Positions 1-6,720 of a stretch of DNA of 7,371 bases are shown here, piece by piece. Source of the DNA: an uncultured Verrucomicrobiota bacterium (lineage in GTDB: Bacteria > Verrucomicrobiota > Verrucomicrobiia > Opitutales > Opitutaceae); contig CAIXIZ010000089.1 in assembly GCA_903919625.1 (NCBI GenBank), forward strand, positions 1 to 7,371, written 5' to 3'. The notes below the pieces were generated by a model, which did no database searches, had not been told where the DNA came from, and saw only the letters and a list, made by a program, of their open reading frames with translations. The position numbers and the translations under genes were made by a program. Numbering within the stretch: the stretch's first letter is position 1; every line of letters starts with the position of its first letter.

Positions 1-1
1 G

Positions 2-406
2 GCCGCGCGCAAACTCGTGGACCACGCGCTGGAGAAGGGCTGGGACAAGGATAACGGGGGCTTTTACGAGGAGGGCAATCTCAACGGGCCCGGCATCACC
101 AAACAGAACAAGTGCTGGTGGGTGGAGGCAGAGGGGCTGTATGCCTTGCTCCTGATTCACGAGCGCTACGGCAAGGAGACGACCAAGTATTGGGATGCGT
201 TTGTCCAGGAGTGGACGTTCATCTCCGAGCACCAGCTCGACCACACCAACGGCGGCTGGTATTCCTACGTCACACCCGACGGCTCCGGTCCCGCCGGTCA
301 GGCCATGGGCAGCAAGACCGACCAGTGGACCGAGGGCTATCACCAGGGACGCGCCCTGCTCAACACCTCCGCCCTGCTCAAAAAGCTGGCGGCCGCGAAG
401 CCCTGA
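2..406 (+). CDS. AGE-family sugar epimerase, C-terminal part (5' end outside window)
   Basis: The frame is open to the left edge, so only about the last 134 residues are present and the start is not in the window; the GTG at 17 is internal. The fold is that of the N-acylglucosamine 2-epimerase / cellobiose-mannobiose 2-epimerase family, an (alpha/alpha)6 barrel that epimerises free sugars or disaccharides at C2. Family-type motifs seen in order are DKDNGGFYEEG, then WWVEAEGLYALL (the W-x-x-E-x-E/A-G helix), then GGWYSY, and near the end KTDQWTEGYHQGRALL, where the YHxxR motif carries the His that lies in the active-site pocket of this family. The protein ends about 20 residues after that motif, as is usual. 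No signal peptide can be judged. It is followed at 84 bases by an oxidoreductase and then by an MFS transporter in the same direction, which fits a sugar-use cassette. The substrate (N-acetylglucosamine/N-acetylmannosamine, mannobiose, cellobiose or mannose) cannot be decided from this fragment. Confidence 0.85.
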   Translation, partial: AARKLVDHALEKGWDKDNGGFYEEGNLNGPGITKQNKCWWVEAEGLYALLLIHERYGKETTKYWDAFVQEWTFISEHQLDHTNGGWYSYVTPDGSGPAGQAMGSKTDQWTEGYHQGRALLNTSALLKKLAAAKP

Positions 407-426
407 CCCGGGGTGGTAATTTGTCG

Positions 427-446
427 CCCGCTTCGGAAGAAGCGGG
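427..446 (+). other. Stem-loop with GGAA tetraloop between epimerase and oxidoreductase genes
   Basis: CCCGCTTC (427-434) and GAAGCGGG (439-446) are perfectly complementary and enclose the loop GGAA, a GNRA-class tetraloop closed by a C-G pair. The stem lies 20 bases after the epimerase stop and 43 bases before the next start. No T run follows, so it is not a classical intrinsic terminator. It could protect the 3' end of the upstream message, cause partial termination, or be a copy of a dispersed repeat. The structure is seen directly; its role is inferred. Confidence 0.55.
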
Positions 447-489
447 ATGTTCACCCCCGGCTATCCCCCTCCATTAATTCCCGTTCCTC

Positions 490-1542
490 ATGCCCATCAC
501 CTCTTCCGCACCGCTCGGCTTCGGCATTGTCGGCCTCGGCATGGTCGCCGATTTTCATGCCCAGGCGCTCGCGCACGTCACCGGCGCGAAACTGGTCGCG
601 GTGGCCACGCGCAATGCCGAGAAGGGCCGGGCTTTCGCGCAAAAGCACGGGGTGACCTACGCCGGACCGACCATCGCGGAATTGGTCGCGCGGCCGGACA
701 TTGCTGTCGTGTGCATCACAACCTCCGCCGCCGCGCATCTGGAACCCGCGCTGGTGGCCATCCGCGCCGGGAAACATCTGGTCATCGAGAAGCCGCTGGA
801 AATCACCGTCGAACGGGTGGATGAAATGCTCCGGGCTGCCGATGCGGCCGGTGTGCGCATCGCGCCGATCTTCCAAGGGCGGTTCGGCGACGGCGCACGC
901 ACGGTGAAGGCCGCGCTCGACGCCGGGCGCTTTGGCCGGCTTGTGCTGGCGAGCGCCGATGTGAAGTGGCACCGCACGGCGCAATATTACACCGGCACCC
1001 GCGGGACGCTCACGGTCGATGGCGGTGGCGCGCTGATGGCGCAGGCGATCCACGGGCTCGACCTGTTGCAATGGTTTGCCGGGATGCCGACCGAGGTTTT
1101 TTGCAAGGCAACGCGGCGCGTCCACACCGGCATTGAGGCCGAGGACACCGCGTGCGCGACGGTCACCTTTCCCGGCGGCGCGCTCGGCACCATCGCGGCC
1201 AGCACCGCGCTCTATCCCGGCTGGCAGCGCCGCCTGGAGATTTGTGGCGAGCACGGCTCGGTCGCGCTGGAGGACGACCATGTCACGCGCTGGGATTTTC
1301 GCGAGTCCCGGCCGGGCGACGACGTCATCCGTGCGGCCAAGGACCATGCCGCGCTGGGCACCGGAGCGAGTGCGCCCAACGCGATCAGTTTTGTCGGCCA
1401 TCAGCGGCAGATCCAGGAGTTCGTGGATGCCCTGAGGGCGGGAAGCGCCCCGGCGCCCGACGGCCGGGAGGGACGCAAGGCGGTGGCGCTCGTCCGTGCG
1501 CTTTATGCTTCCGCTGCGAGCGGAGCGTCCGTCAGGCTCTGA
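490..1542 (+). CDS. Gfo/Idh/MocA-family NAD(P)-dependent oxidoreductase
   Basis: A 350-residue cytoplasmic dehydrogenase of the glucose-fructose oxidoreductase / inositol dehydrogenase / MocA family, which oxidises or reduces sugars and cyclitols with tightly bound NAD(P). The N-terminal Rossmann domain opens with GFGIVGLGMVA, giving the nucleotide-binding GxGxxA at residues 15-20. The family hallmark EKP is at 100-102, its Lys being the usual catalytic lysine. The C-terminal alpha/beta domain carries GGGALMAQAIHGLD (178-191), with His188 and Asp191 in the expected catalytic positions. The length is typical. ATG 490 is chosen because it puts the Rossmann motif about 10 residues from the N terminus; there is no Shine-Dalgarno sequence before it. 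The stop lies 10 bases before the transporter start, so the two are probably co-transcribed. The specific substrate is not readable; the neighbouring epimerase and transporter point to a sugar or sugar acid. Confidence 0.92.
   Translation: MPITSSAPLGFGIVGLGMVADFHAQALAHVTGAKLVAVATRNAEKGRAFAQKHGVTYAGPTIAELVARPDIAVVCITTSAAAHLEPALVAIRAGKHLVIEKPLEITVERVDEMLRAADAAGVRIAPIFQGRFGDGARTVKAALDAGRFGRLVLASADVKWHRTAQYYTGTRGTLTVDGGGALMAQAIHGLDLLQWFAGMPTEVFCKATRRVHTGIEAEDTACATVTFPGGALGTIAASTALYPGWQRRLEICGEHGSVALEDDHVTRWDFRESRPGDDVIRAAKDHAALGTGASAPNAISFVGHQRQIQEFVDALRAGSAPAPDGREGRKAVALVRALYASAASGASVRL
1510..1524 (+). other. Small hairpin at the end of the oxidoreductase gene
   Basis: TCCGCT (1510-1515) and AGCGGA (1519-1524) form a perfect 6-bp stem with a GCG loop, inside the last codons of the oxidoreductase and 28 bases before the transporter ATG. 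It could tune translation of the downstream gene, but a short GC-rich stem of this kind may also be chance in coding DNA. Confidence 0.25.
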
Positions 1543-1552
1543 AACCTACCCC

Positions 1553-2878
1553 ATGCCTTCCGACTCCCCCTCCCAGCCCTGGTGGCGCACCTTCAGCCGC
1601 GAACACTGGTTTGTCTTCATCATCGCGTCGCTCGCGTGGCTGTTCGACTGCCTCGACTCGCAGCTGTTCAACCTCGCGCGCGACAGCGCGATGGAAACCC
1701 TGGACAAGGCGCATGCGACGGTCCTGGCACCGCTGACGACCTCCTGGTTTCTGCTCGGCTGGGCGGTGGGCGGCCTGGTCTTCGGGGCGCTGGGTGACCG
1801 TTTCGGCCGCGCGCGCATCCTCACGTTCACCATCCTGCTCTACTCGCTGAGCACGGGGCTGAACGCGTTCGCCACCAGCTTCGCCACCTTTAGCGCCTAC
1901 CGCTTCATCACCGGCCTCGGCGTCGGCGGAGTGTTCGGGCTGGCGGTGGCGCTGGTGGCCGACTCGGTGCCGGACAAGTCGCGCGCCCCGGCGCTCGGCA
2001 TGCTGCAATCGCTCTCCGCGTTCGGCAACATCGCGGCCGGACTCATTGGCATGGGCATCGGCGCGGCCACCTGGCTGCCGTTTGGCCTGAAGCCGTGGCA
2101 GGCGCTGTTTGTCGTGGGTGCGTTGCCGGCCTTTTTGTGCGTGTTCGTGCTGGCGAAATTGCGGGAGCCGGGAAAATGGGTGCGCGCACGCGCCGAGGGG
2201 GCCAACCGCGGCATCAAGTTTGGTTCCTATGGCACTCTCCTGCTGCATCCGCGCTGGCGCAACAATGCGTGGTTTGGCCTCGCCGCATGCAGCGCCGGCA
2301 TCATCGGACTGTGGGGCATCGGCAACTTTCAGGGAAAGATCGTCGGCGACATCATCGAGAAACTGGCGCTGCAGACCGGCGATGTGCTGGCCAGTCTCAA
2401 GACCTACTGGCGTTCGGCCGGGCTGCTGCTCCAGGTTACCGGCGGGTTTTTCGGCATGTATGCGCTGGCGAAGATGGCGCAGATCAAGGGACGCCGTCCG
2501 GCTTTCGCGCTGGCGCTGGCCCTGTCGTTTGTTTCCACCGCGCTGGTGTTCATGTTCATGCGGAGCACGGCCGACATGTACTGGATGCTGCCCCTGATGG
2601 GCTTTGGGCAGTACTCGGTCTTCGGGGTGTATGCGATCTATCTGCCCGAGCTTTTCCCGACGAGCCTCCGCAGCACCGGCACCAGCTTCTGCTACAACGG
2701 CGGGCGCATCGTCGCCGCCACCGCGCCATGGACCATCAGCAAAATCACCGCCAGCCTCGGGGGCAACGTCGAGGCCTTCCGCGCCGCCGGACTCTGGGTG
2801 AGCCTGGTGCTGCTGCTCGGCATCGCGGCGTTGCCATTTCTGCCTGAAACCAAGGGCCAGCCCCTGCCGGAAGAGTGA
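1553..2878 (+). CDS. MFS transporter, probable sugar or organic-acid porter
   Basis: A 441-residue inner-membrane major facilitator protein with about 12 hydrophobic helices. After a short polar N terminus, TM1 begins near residue 19 and holds acidic residues (WLFDCLDSQLFN, about 30-40). The MFS motif A is present between TM2 and TM3 as GALGDRFGRARIL (78-90). A weaker second copy, KMAQIKGRRP, lies between TM8 and TM9 (about 307-316). RFITGLGVGGVFG (117-129) matches TM4 of the family. PELFPTSLRSTGTS (365-378) and the terminal PETKG (431-435) resemble the sugar-porter and sialate/nicotinate-type MFS groups. ATG 1553, 10 bases after the upstream stop, is preferred. The in-frame GTG 1496 and ATG 1505 would overlap the previous gene and add a polar leader of 16-19 residues. 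It probably imports the substrate handled by the oxidoreductase and epimerase. The substrate itself is unknown. Confidence 0.9.
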   Translation: MPSDSPSQPWWRTFSREHWFVFIIASLAWLFDCLDSQLFNLARDSAMETLDKAHATVLAPLTTSWFLLGWAVGGLVFGALGDRFGRARILTFTILLYSLSTGLNAFATSFATFSAYRFITGLGVGGVFGLAVALVADSVPDKSRAPALGMLQSLSAFGNIAAGLIGMGIGAATWLPFGLKPWQALFVVGALPAFLCVFVLAKLREPGKWVRARAEGANRGIKFGSYGTLLLHPRWRNNAWFGLAACSAGIIGLWGIGNFQGKIVGDIIEKLALQTGDVLASLKTYWRSAGLLLQVTGGFFGMYALAKMAQIKGRRPAFALALALSFVSTALVFMFMRSTADMYWMLPLMGFGQYSVFGVYAIYLPELFPTSLRSTGTSFCYNGGRIVAATAPWTISKITASLGGNVEAFRAAGLWVSLVLLLGIAALPFLPETKGQPLPEE

Positions 2879-2968
2879 ATCCGCAGATCTCAACGATCTC
2901 CTTAGTCAGACAGTATTTTCAGCGGATCCCAACAACTGAGCTAAATTTCGGGTGGTTGGGCTTGGTTG

Positions 2969-2994
2969 ATCCGTGTCCATCCGTGCCATCCGTG
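2969..2994. repeat. Triple ATCCGTG extragenic repeat
   Basis: Three exact copies of ATCCGTG occur at 2969-2975, 2979-2985 and 2988-2994, separated by TCC and CC, giving a 9-10 base periodicity close to one helical turn. From memory, elements of the form ATCCGTG-(N)-CATCCGTG-(N)-CATCCGTGG recur in intergenic DNA of Verrucomicrobia, Planctomycetes and some deltaproteobacterial lineages, where their reverse complement is often mis-annotated as small proteins rich in TDGTDGHG. I infer that this is one such copy. Its function (protein-binding site, recombination relic or RNA element) is unknown. Confidence 0.65.
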
Positions 2995-3034
2995 GCCGGC
3001 TTAAAGCGATTGCAGCATTTCTGGAGTTGAACCG

Positions 3035-3050
3035 CGCGGGCCGGCCCGCG
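3035..3050. promoter_or_regulatory. Perfect 16-bp GC palindrome upstream of recN
   Basis: CGCGGGCCGGCCCGCG is a perfect palindrome ending 16 bases before the recN ATG. As DNA it could bind a dimeric regulator. As RNA it would fold into a 6-bp GC stem with a CCGG loop in the recN leader and could hinder ribosome access. It is not a LexA-type site that I recognise, and there is no T run for termination. Chance is possible in DNA this GC-rich, although 16 of 16 bases is long. Confidence 0.4.
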
Positions 3051-3066
3051 GACGGGGTGGGCGCCC

Positions 3067-4730
3067 ATGCTCCAATCGCTCCGCATCAAAAACCTGGCCC
3101 TGCTCGACGAGGCCGCCCTCGATTTCGAGGCGGGCTTCACGGTGGTCACGGGCGAGACGGGGGCCGGCAAAAGCATCCTGCTCGGCGCGCTCGCGCTGCT
3201 GGCCGGCGAACGGGCCGAGAAAACCATCATCCGCCAGGGCGCGTCCGCCTGCGAAGTCGAGGCGGCATTATACTTCGAACAGCCCAAAAAAATTGACGCG
3301 CTGCTGGCCGGGCTCGACCTGCCCGCCTGCGAGGATGGGCGGCTGGTGCTCAAACGCAGCCTGTCCCGCGACAAGGCGCCGAAGATCACGGTGAACGGCG
3401 GGCTCGCCACCCTGGCCGCCCTGCAACGGCTCGGTGAACACTGGATCGATTTTCACGGCCCTGGCGAACCGCGCCGGCTGCTCAAGGAAAGCTGTCAGTT
3501 GGAGCTGCTCGATCTCTTTGGCCGCGCCGGCGGCGCCCTGGCCACCTATCAGGAGAAATACGGCGCGTGGCGCGGGCTGCTGGCGGAGCGCGAGCAGCTC
3601 GCCCACGAAACCAGACTCGCGCCGGAGCAACTCGCCTTTCTCCAGAACCAGCTCGCGTCGCTCGATGCGCTGGAACTGACCGCGGAGGCGGTCGAGACGC
3701 TGGAACGCGACAGCCGGCGCGTCGCCCACGCGCAGGAGCTCATCACCCTGGCCGAAACGCTTTCCGCCGGTCTGACCGGTGAGGACGGCGTGCAGACCTC
3801 GCTCGCCGCGCAGGTGAGGGCGGCGAAGCAACTGGCGGCGCTCGATGCCGCCAGCCAGCCATTGGCCGACCGGCTCGGGGCGACGGCCATCGAGCTGAAC
3901 GAGCTTGGGGCGGAATATGCCGCGCTCGCCGAATCCCTCGTGTTCGATGACGGACAGGCGGAGCAGCTGCAGGCCAGGCTGAACACCTGGCTCGAGGCGA
4001 AACGGCGCCACGGGGGCGACCTGGCGGCGGTGGTGGCCGCGCGCGACGATTTGCGCCACCGGCTGGAAGCGCAGGGCGACCTCGAGGGGGCGCTGGCCCG
4101 GCTGGACCTGCGCCTCGCCGAGCAGGAACAGGCGATGAAAAAGGCGGCGGGGAACCTGCGCACGCTGCGGGAAAAGTCCGCGAAGGACCTGGCAAAAGCC
4201 GCGGCCAAAGGCATGGCGCAGCTCGGTTTCAGGCGGGCGGATTTCAGCGTGCGCATCGTGCCGCTCGCCGCTCCCGGGCCGACGGGTGACTGCGGGACGG
4301 AGTTTTGTTCTCCCCGAATGTCGGGGAGCCTTTGCTGCCCCTCAACCGGGTGGCGTCAAGCGGCGAGCTCGCCCGCGTCATGCTCGCGCTCAAGACGGTG
4401 CTGGCCGACCTCGACGCCGTGCCGGTGCTGGTGTTTGACGAGGTGGACGCGAACGTGGGCGGGGAAATCGGCCGCGTGGTGGGCGAGAAAATGGCCGCCA
4501 TCGCCCGCGGCCGGCAGGTGTTTTGCGTCACCCACCTCCCGCAGGTCGCGGCGCAGGGCGACACGCATTTTGTCGTGACGAAGGACGAGGCCGGGGGCCG
4601 GACGGTGGTGGGCATCACCCCGTTGCATGCCCGGCGCAGCACCCGGGTGGCCGAACTGGCGCGGATGCTGGGCGACCGCAACGCGAAGAGCGCGCTTGCC
4701 CACGCCGAGGAGCTGCTGGGTGCGCGGTAA
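3067..4730 (+). pseudogene. recN: DNA repair ATPase RecN, interrupted by a one-base frameshift
   Basis: RecN is an SMC-like cytoplasmic ATPase that binds DNA ends and promotes recombinational repair of double-strand breaks. The first frame runs from ATG 3067 with MLQSLRIKNLALL, the typical RecN opening, and Walker A GETGAGKS at residues 29-36. A long coiled-coil-rich middle follows (about 150-380). Family similarity then stops near residue 413, and the frame continues through unrelated residues to a stop at 4576-4578. The true C terminus resumes in another frame from about 4305: FSPNVGEPLLPL, the ABC signature region ASSGELARVMLALK, Walker B VLVFDEVDANVGGEIG and the switch region VTHLPQVAAQGD, ending at TAA 4728-4730. 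One extra T in the run 4303-4306 would restore a 554-residue protein of normal RecN length. As written, the product lacks the signature motif and Walker B and should be inactive. Whether this is real decay or a sequence error cannot be told here. Confidence 0.9.
4297..4311 (+). other. Frameshift site in recN (short T run)
   Basis: Up to TTT at 4303-4305 the RecN reading is in the frame of ATG 3067 (…C-G-T-E-F). From TTG at 4305 the RecN reading is in the -1 frame (L-F-S-P-N-V-G-E-P). The joint falls on TTTT (4303-4306); a fifth T gives the expected E-F-L-F-S-P-N. The -1 frame has a stop at 4287-4289, so the switch must lie after it. The site does not match a classical X-XXY-YYZ slippery heptamer in the zero frame, which argues against programmed frameshifting. 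Confidence 0.8.
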
Positions 4731-4769
4731 AGCTGGCATCGGACGGCCAAATGTATCAGGCTGCCGGCC

Positions 4770-6548
4770 GTGCTGGTGCCACGCCTTATTCTCTTTCTCC
4801 TGATTGCCGGCCGGCTGGGCGCCTGGACGCTCCCCGCCGGCTGGGAGACGCAGACGCCTTCGCCCGAACAGGTCGCCACCGTGCTCGACGCGGCTGGCCG
4901 CGAAGGCTGGGCCGCCGTTGCCCCCGCCTTGCGCGACGGCACGATGCGCGCATACGGCCAGGGCCGGGCTGACGCCGCCCAAGCCTGGCTGGGAGTGGCG
5001 CGCTGGGCGAAGCTGCTGGCGGAGCGGGAGGATGTTTTTGTGCCGCGCTGGGCGGCCGCCATCAATGCCGCCAAGGTCGGGCATGCGAACATGGCCCGGC
5101 GTTACCTCTCGCCGACCACCCCGTTGGGCGCGCATCTCAGCCGGCCGCTGGCGCAATGGCTGCTCGCCGACCGGAAGTTCACCGGCAAGTTTTTTGCGCT
5201 GCTTTCGCCCTGTGACTATCTGCCCAAGGTGCTCGACACGCTCGACCAGCTGTATGCGGCGGATCCGAAACGGTTTCAAAAATATGCCCAGCTCGCGCTG
5301 GCCATCGCCGTGGTCTATGATGTGCCGCCGCCGCCCGACTGGCCGCATGCGCAGGTGAGCGAGGCTGCGCTGCCGCGCCGGCTGCCGGCGCCCCTGGAGG
5401 CGTTTGCCTTTTTCATCAAGTCCGACGAATCGGGCCAGACCTTGCACAAGCTCGCGCAGCTCGATGCCGGCACGCTCAAATTTGTGGTGGATGTGGCCGC
5501 GCCGTTTTCCGAACTGCTCTGGTCCCAGGAGGTCATCACCATTCCGCTCAAAGACCTGGTGAAAAGTTACACCACCGTGAGCTATCGCACGGACCGGTTG
5601 CAAAGCAACCAGGACATGTGGCCTGGCGCCACCTACGACCTGCCCCATATCATGGGCCTGGGCGGCATCTGTGTCGACCAGGCCTATTTCGCCACCGAGA
5701 CCGGCAAGGCCCGCGGGGTGCCCACGTTGTTTTTCCACGGCGATGGCAACGATGCCCGGCATGCGTGGTTCGGCTATCTCGACGGGCGGAACAAATGGCA
5801 GCTCGACGCGGGCCGCATCGAGGAGGAGAATTTTGTCACCGGCATCGCGCGCGATCCGCAGACCTGGGCCAATCTGACAGATCATGACCTGGCGTTCCTC
5901 ACCGACGGCTTCCGGGCAAATCCGACCTACGAATCCTCCCAGTTTCACGCCGGCATCGCCGCCCTCTATCTGGAGATGAAAAATGCGGCCGCCGCGCTCG
6001 CCGCCGCGCGCCAGGCGGTCAAATTTGAGCGCCGCAATGAGGAGGCGTGGGAGATCCTGCTCGCCGCCCTGGCCGCCACCGGGAATGATGCGAAGGCCCG
6101 TGAGGCCGCCTTGCGGGAGGCGGCGACGGCATTTGACCGTTATCCCGACCTCAATGCGCAGTATCGCCGTCAGATTGCCGACAGCCTGCGGGCGCGCGGG
6201 GAAGTCAGTGCGGCCGATGAGGAGGAGCGCCAGATCGCCCGCCGCAACCAGGGCAGCCGCAGCGATCTCACCACTGCGCAGGCGGCGCTCATCCTCAAAC
6301 GGGCGATGGCCACCAAAACGCCGGCCGAGCAGCTGCAAACCTACAACCAGCTCATCCGCCAGTATGGGCGGGACGCCGGCACAGGCTTTTACGATGCCGT
6401 CACCAGGCCCTTTGTCACAAAATTGGCCGGTGACGGCCACAAGCCCGAGGCGCGGGCCGCTCTCGATCAGGCCCGCCTGACCCTGAAGCCCGAAATCGGC
6501 AGCCAGCTCGAACTGGAGATGAACCGGCTGGCCGCGACCCTGAATTAA
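4770..6548 (+). CDS. Exported transglutaminase-like protein with TPR-like C-terminal half
   Basis: A 592-residue protein. The N terminus has a short positive part and a hydrophobic stretch, LILFLLIAGRLGA (6-18), giving a Sec signal peptide with probable cleavage after Ala18, so it likely acts outside the cytoplasm. Residues 20-280 are not recognised. Residues about 297-348 form a transglutaminase-like papain-fold core: GLGGICVDQAYFA with Cys301, then TGKARGVPTLFFHGDG, ARHAWFGYLDG with His331, and WQLDAGR with Asp346. This Cys-His-Asp order and spacing match the superfamily. Activity may be a peptidase or an amide-transfer reaction; the substrate is unknown. Residues about 391-480 are Ala-rich helices in TPR-like pairs (AALYLEMKNAAAALAAARQA, then EEAWEILLAALAATGNDAKA), suggesting protein binding. 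Start: GTG 4770, or possibly GTG 4776; neither has a Shine-Dalgarno sequence and no ATG keeps the signal peptide. It begins 39 bases after recN in the same direction and could share its transcript. Confidence 0.72.
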   Translation: MLVPRLILFLLIAGRLGAWTLPAGWETQTPSPEQVATVLDAAGREGWAAVAPALRDGTMRAYGQGRADAAQAWLGVARWAKLLAEREDVFVPRWAAAINAAKVGHANMARRYLSPTTPLGAHLSRPLAQWLLADRKFTGKFFALLSPCDYLPKVLDTLDQLYAADPKRFQKYAQLALAIAVVYDVPPPPDWPHAQVSEAALPRRLPAPLEAFAFFIKSDESGQTLHKLAQLDAGTLKFVVDVAAPFSELLWSQEVITIPLKDLVKSYTTVSYRTDRLQSNQDMWPGATYDLPHIMGLGGICVDQAYFATETGKARGVPTLFFHGDGNDARHAWFGYLDGRNKWQLDAGRIEEENFVTGIARDPQTWANLTDHDLAFLTDGFRANPTYESSQFHAGIAALYLEMKNAAAALAAARQAVKFERRNEEAWEILLAALAATGNDAKAREAALREAATAFDRYPDLNAQYRRQIADSLRARGEVSAADEEERQIARRNQGSRSDLTTAQAALILKRAMATKTPAEQLQTYNQLIRQYGRDAGTGFYDAVTRPFVTKLAGDGHKPEARAALDQARLTLKPEIGSQLELEMNRLAATLN

Positions 6549-6588
6549 CGCCGCCGTTGCCGGCAATGCGGACAGTCCGGCGGCGGCG
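6549..6588. terminator. GC hairpin after the transglutaminase-like gene, possible terminator
   Basis: CGCCGCCG (6549-6556), directly after the stop codon, can pair with CGGCGGCG at 6578-6585 or 6581-6588. The loop contains a perfect palindrome TTGCCGGCAA (6557-6566). There is no T run on either strand, so termination would have to be Rho-assisted or weak. Its place between convergent genes fits a transcript end. The arms are seen directly; the role is inferred. Confidence 0.35.
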
Positions 6589-6720
6589 ATGAAAGCGGGC
6601 ACAGCCGCAGGCAATGCGTGGCTGGCGGAGCGGGTGGGCGTGGGCCAGCCGGCGAGGGTGAGCCAGTTCGTCCGCCGCTTCCGGTTGCGCGGCGGCGAGC
6701 TGTGGCCCTCAACCAAATAA
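6589..6720 (+). pseudogene. Possible transposase C-terminal remnant
   Basis: From ATG 6589 the frame reads about 43 residues, including TAAGNAWLAERVGVGQPA and RVSQFVRRFR, ending at TAA 6718-6720. The pattern N-x-W-[LI]-A-x-R-[LV]-x-[MV]-G-x-P-x-x-V-S resembles, from memory, the helix-turn-helix tail found at the C terminus of Y1/REP-associated-type transposases and related proteins in this group of bacteria. No catalytic part is present upstream: in this frame a stop at 6541-6543 allows only 15 more codons. It therefore looks like a relic. Its last 12 bases overlap the convergent toxin gene. It could also be a spurious frame in GC-rich DNA. Confidence 0.4.

Larger units (their letters stand above)
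2879..3066. other. Non-coding gap between MFS gene and recN
   Basis: This 188-base gap is visibly richer in A+T than the flanking genes up to about 3030, then becomes very GC-rich. It holds short inverted repeats just after the MFS stop (AGATC 2885-2889 with GATCT 2895-2899; ATCCGC 2879-2884 with GCGGAT 2932-2937), the triple ATCCGTG repeat, and a 16-bp palindrome near the recN start. The recN promoter should lie here, but I see no -35/-10 pair convincing enough to place. No credible small gene is seen. Confidence 0.6.

Noticed and set aside
1496..1552. Earlier GTG/ATG starts for the MFS transporter
   Set aside because: They overlap the oxidoreductase coding sequence and add a polar leader not expected for this family; ATG 1553 gives normal spacing to TM1.
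1532..2893. A 453-codon minus-strand frame opposite the MFS transporter
   Set aside because: It is the exact antisense shadow of the transporter, is rich in Arg, Gln, Gly and Ala, and shows no domain.
2905..2935. SOS box (LexA site) upstream of recN
   Set aside because: The segment near CAGACAGTATTTTCAG superficially looks CTG/CAG-like but does not form the symmetric CTGT-N8-ACAG pattern, and no other known LexA motif is visible.
2919..3410. A 163-codon minus-strand frame over the gap and recN 5' end
   Set aside because: Its TDGTDGHG segment is the reverse reading of the ATCCGTG repeat and the rest is the recN shadow.
4290..4311. Programmed -1 ribosomal frameshift in recN
   Set aside because: The T run is only four long, the zero-frame codons do not form an X-XXY-YYZ heptamer, and RecN is not known to use recoding. 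A plain indel is simpler.
4356..6716. A 786-codon open frame on the minus strand opposite recN's end and the transglutaminase-like gene
   Set aside because: It lacks recognisable domains, is rich in Arg, Gly, Ala and Pro as expected for a GC-rich shadow frame, and lies opposite two genes with clear motifs.
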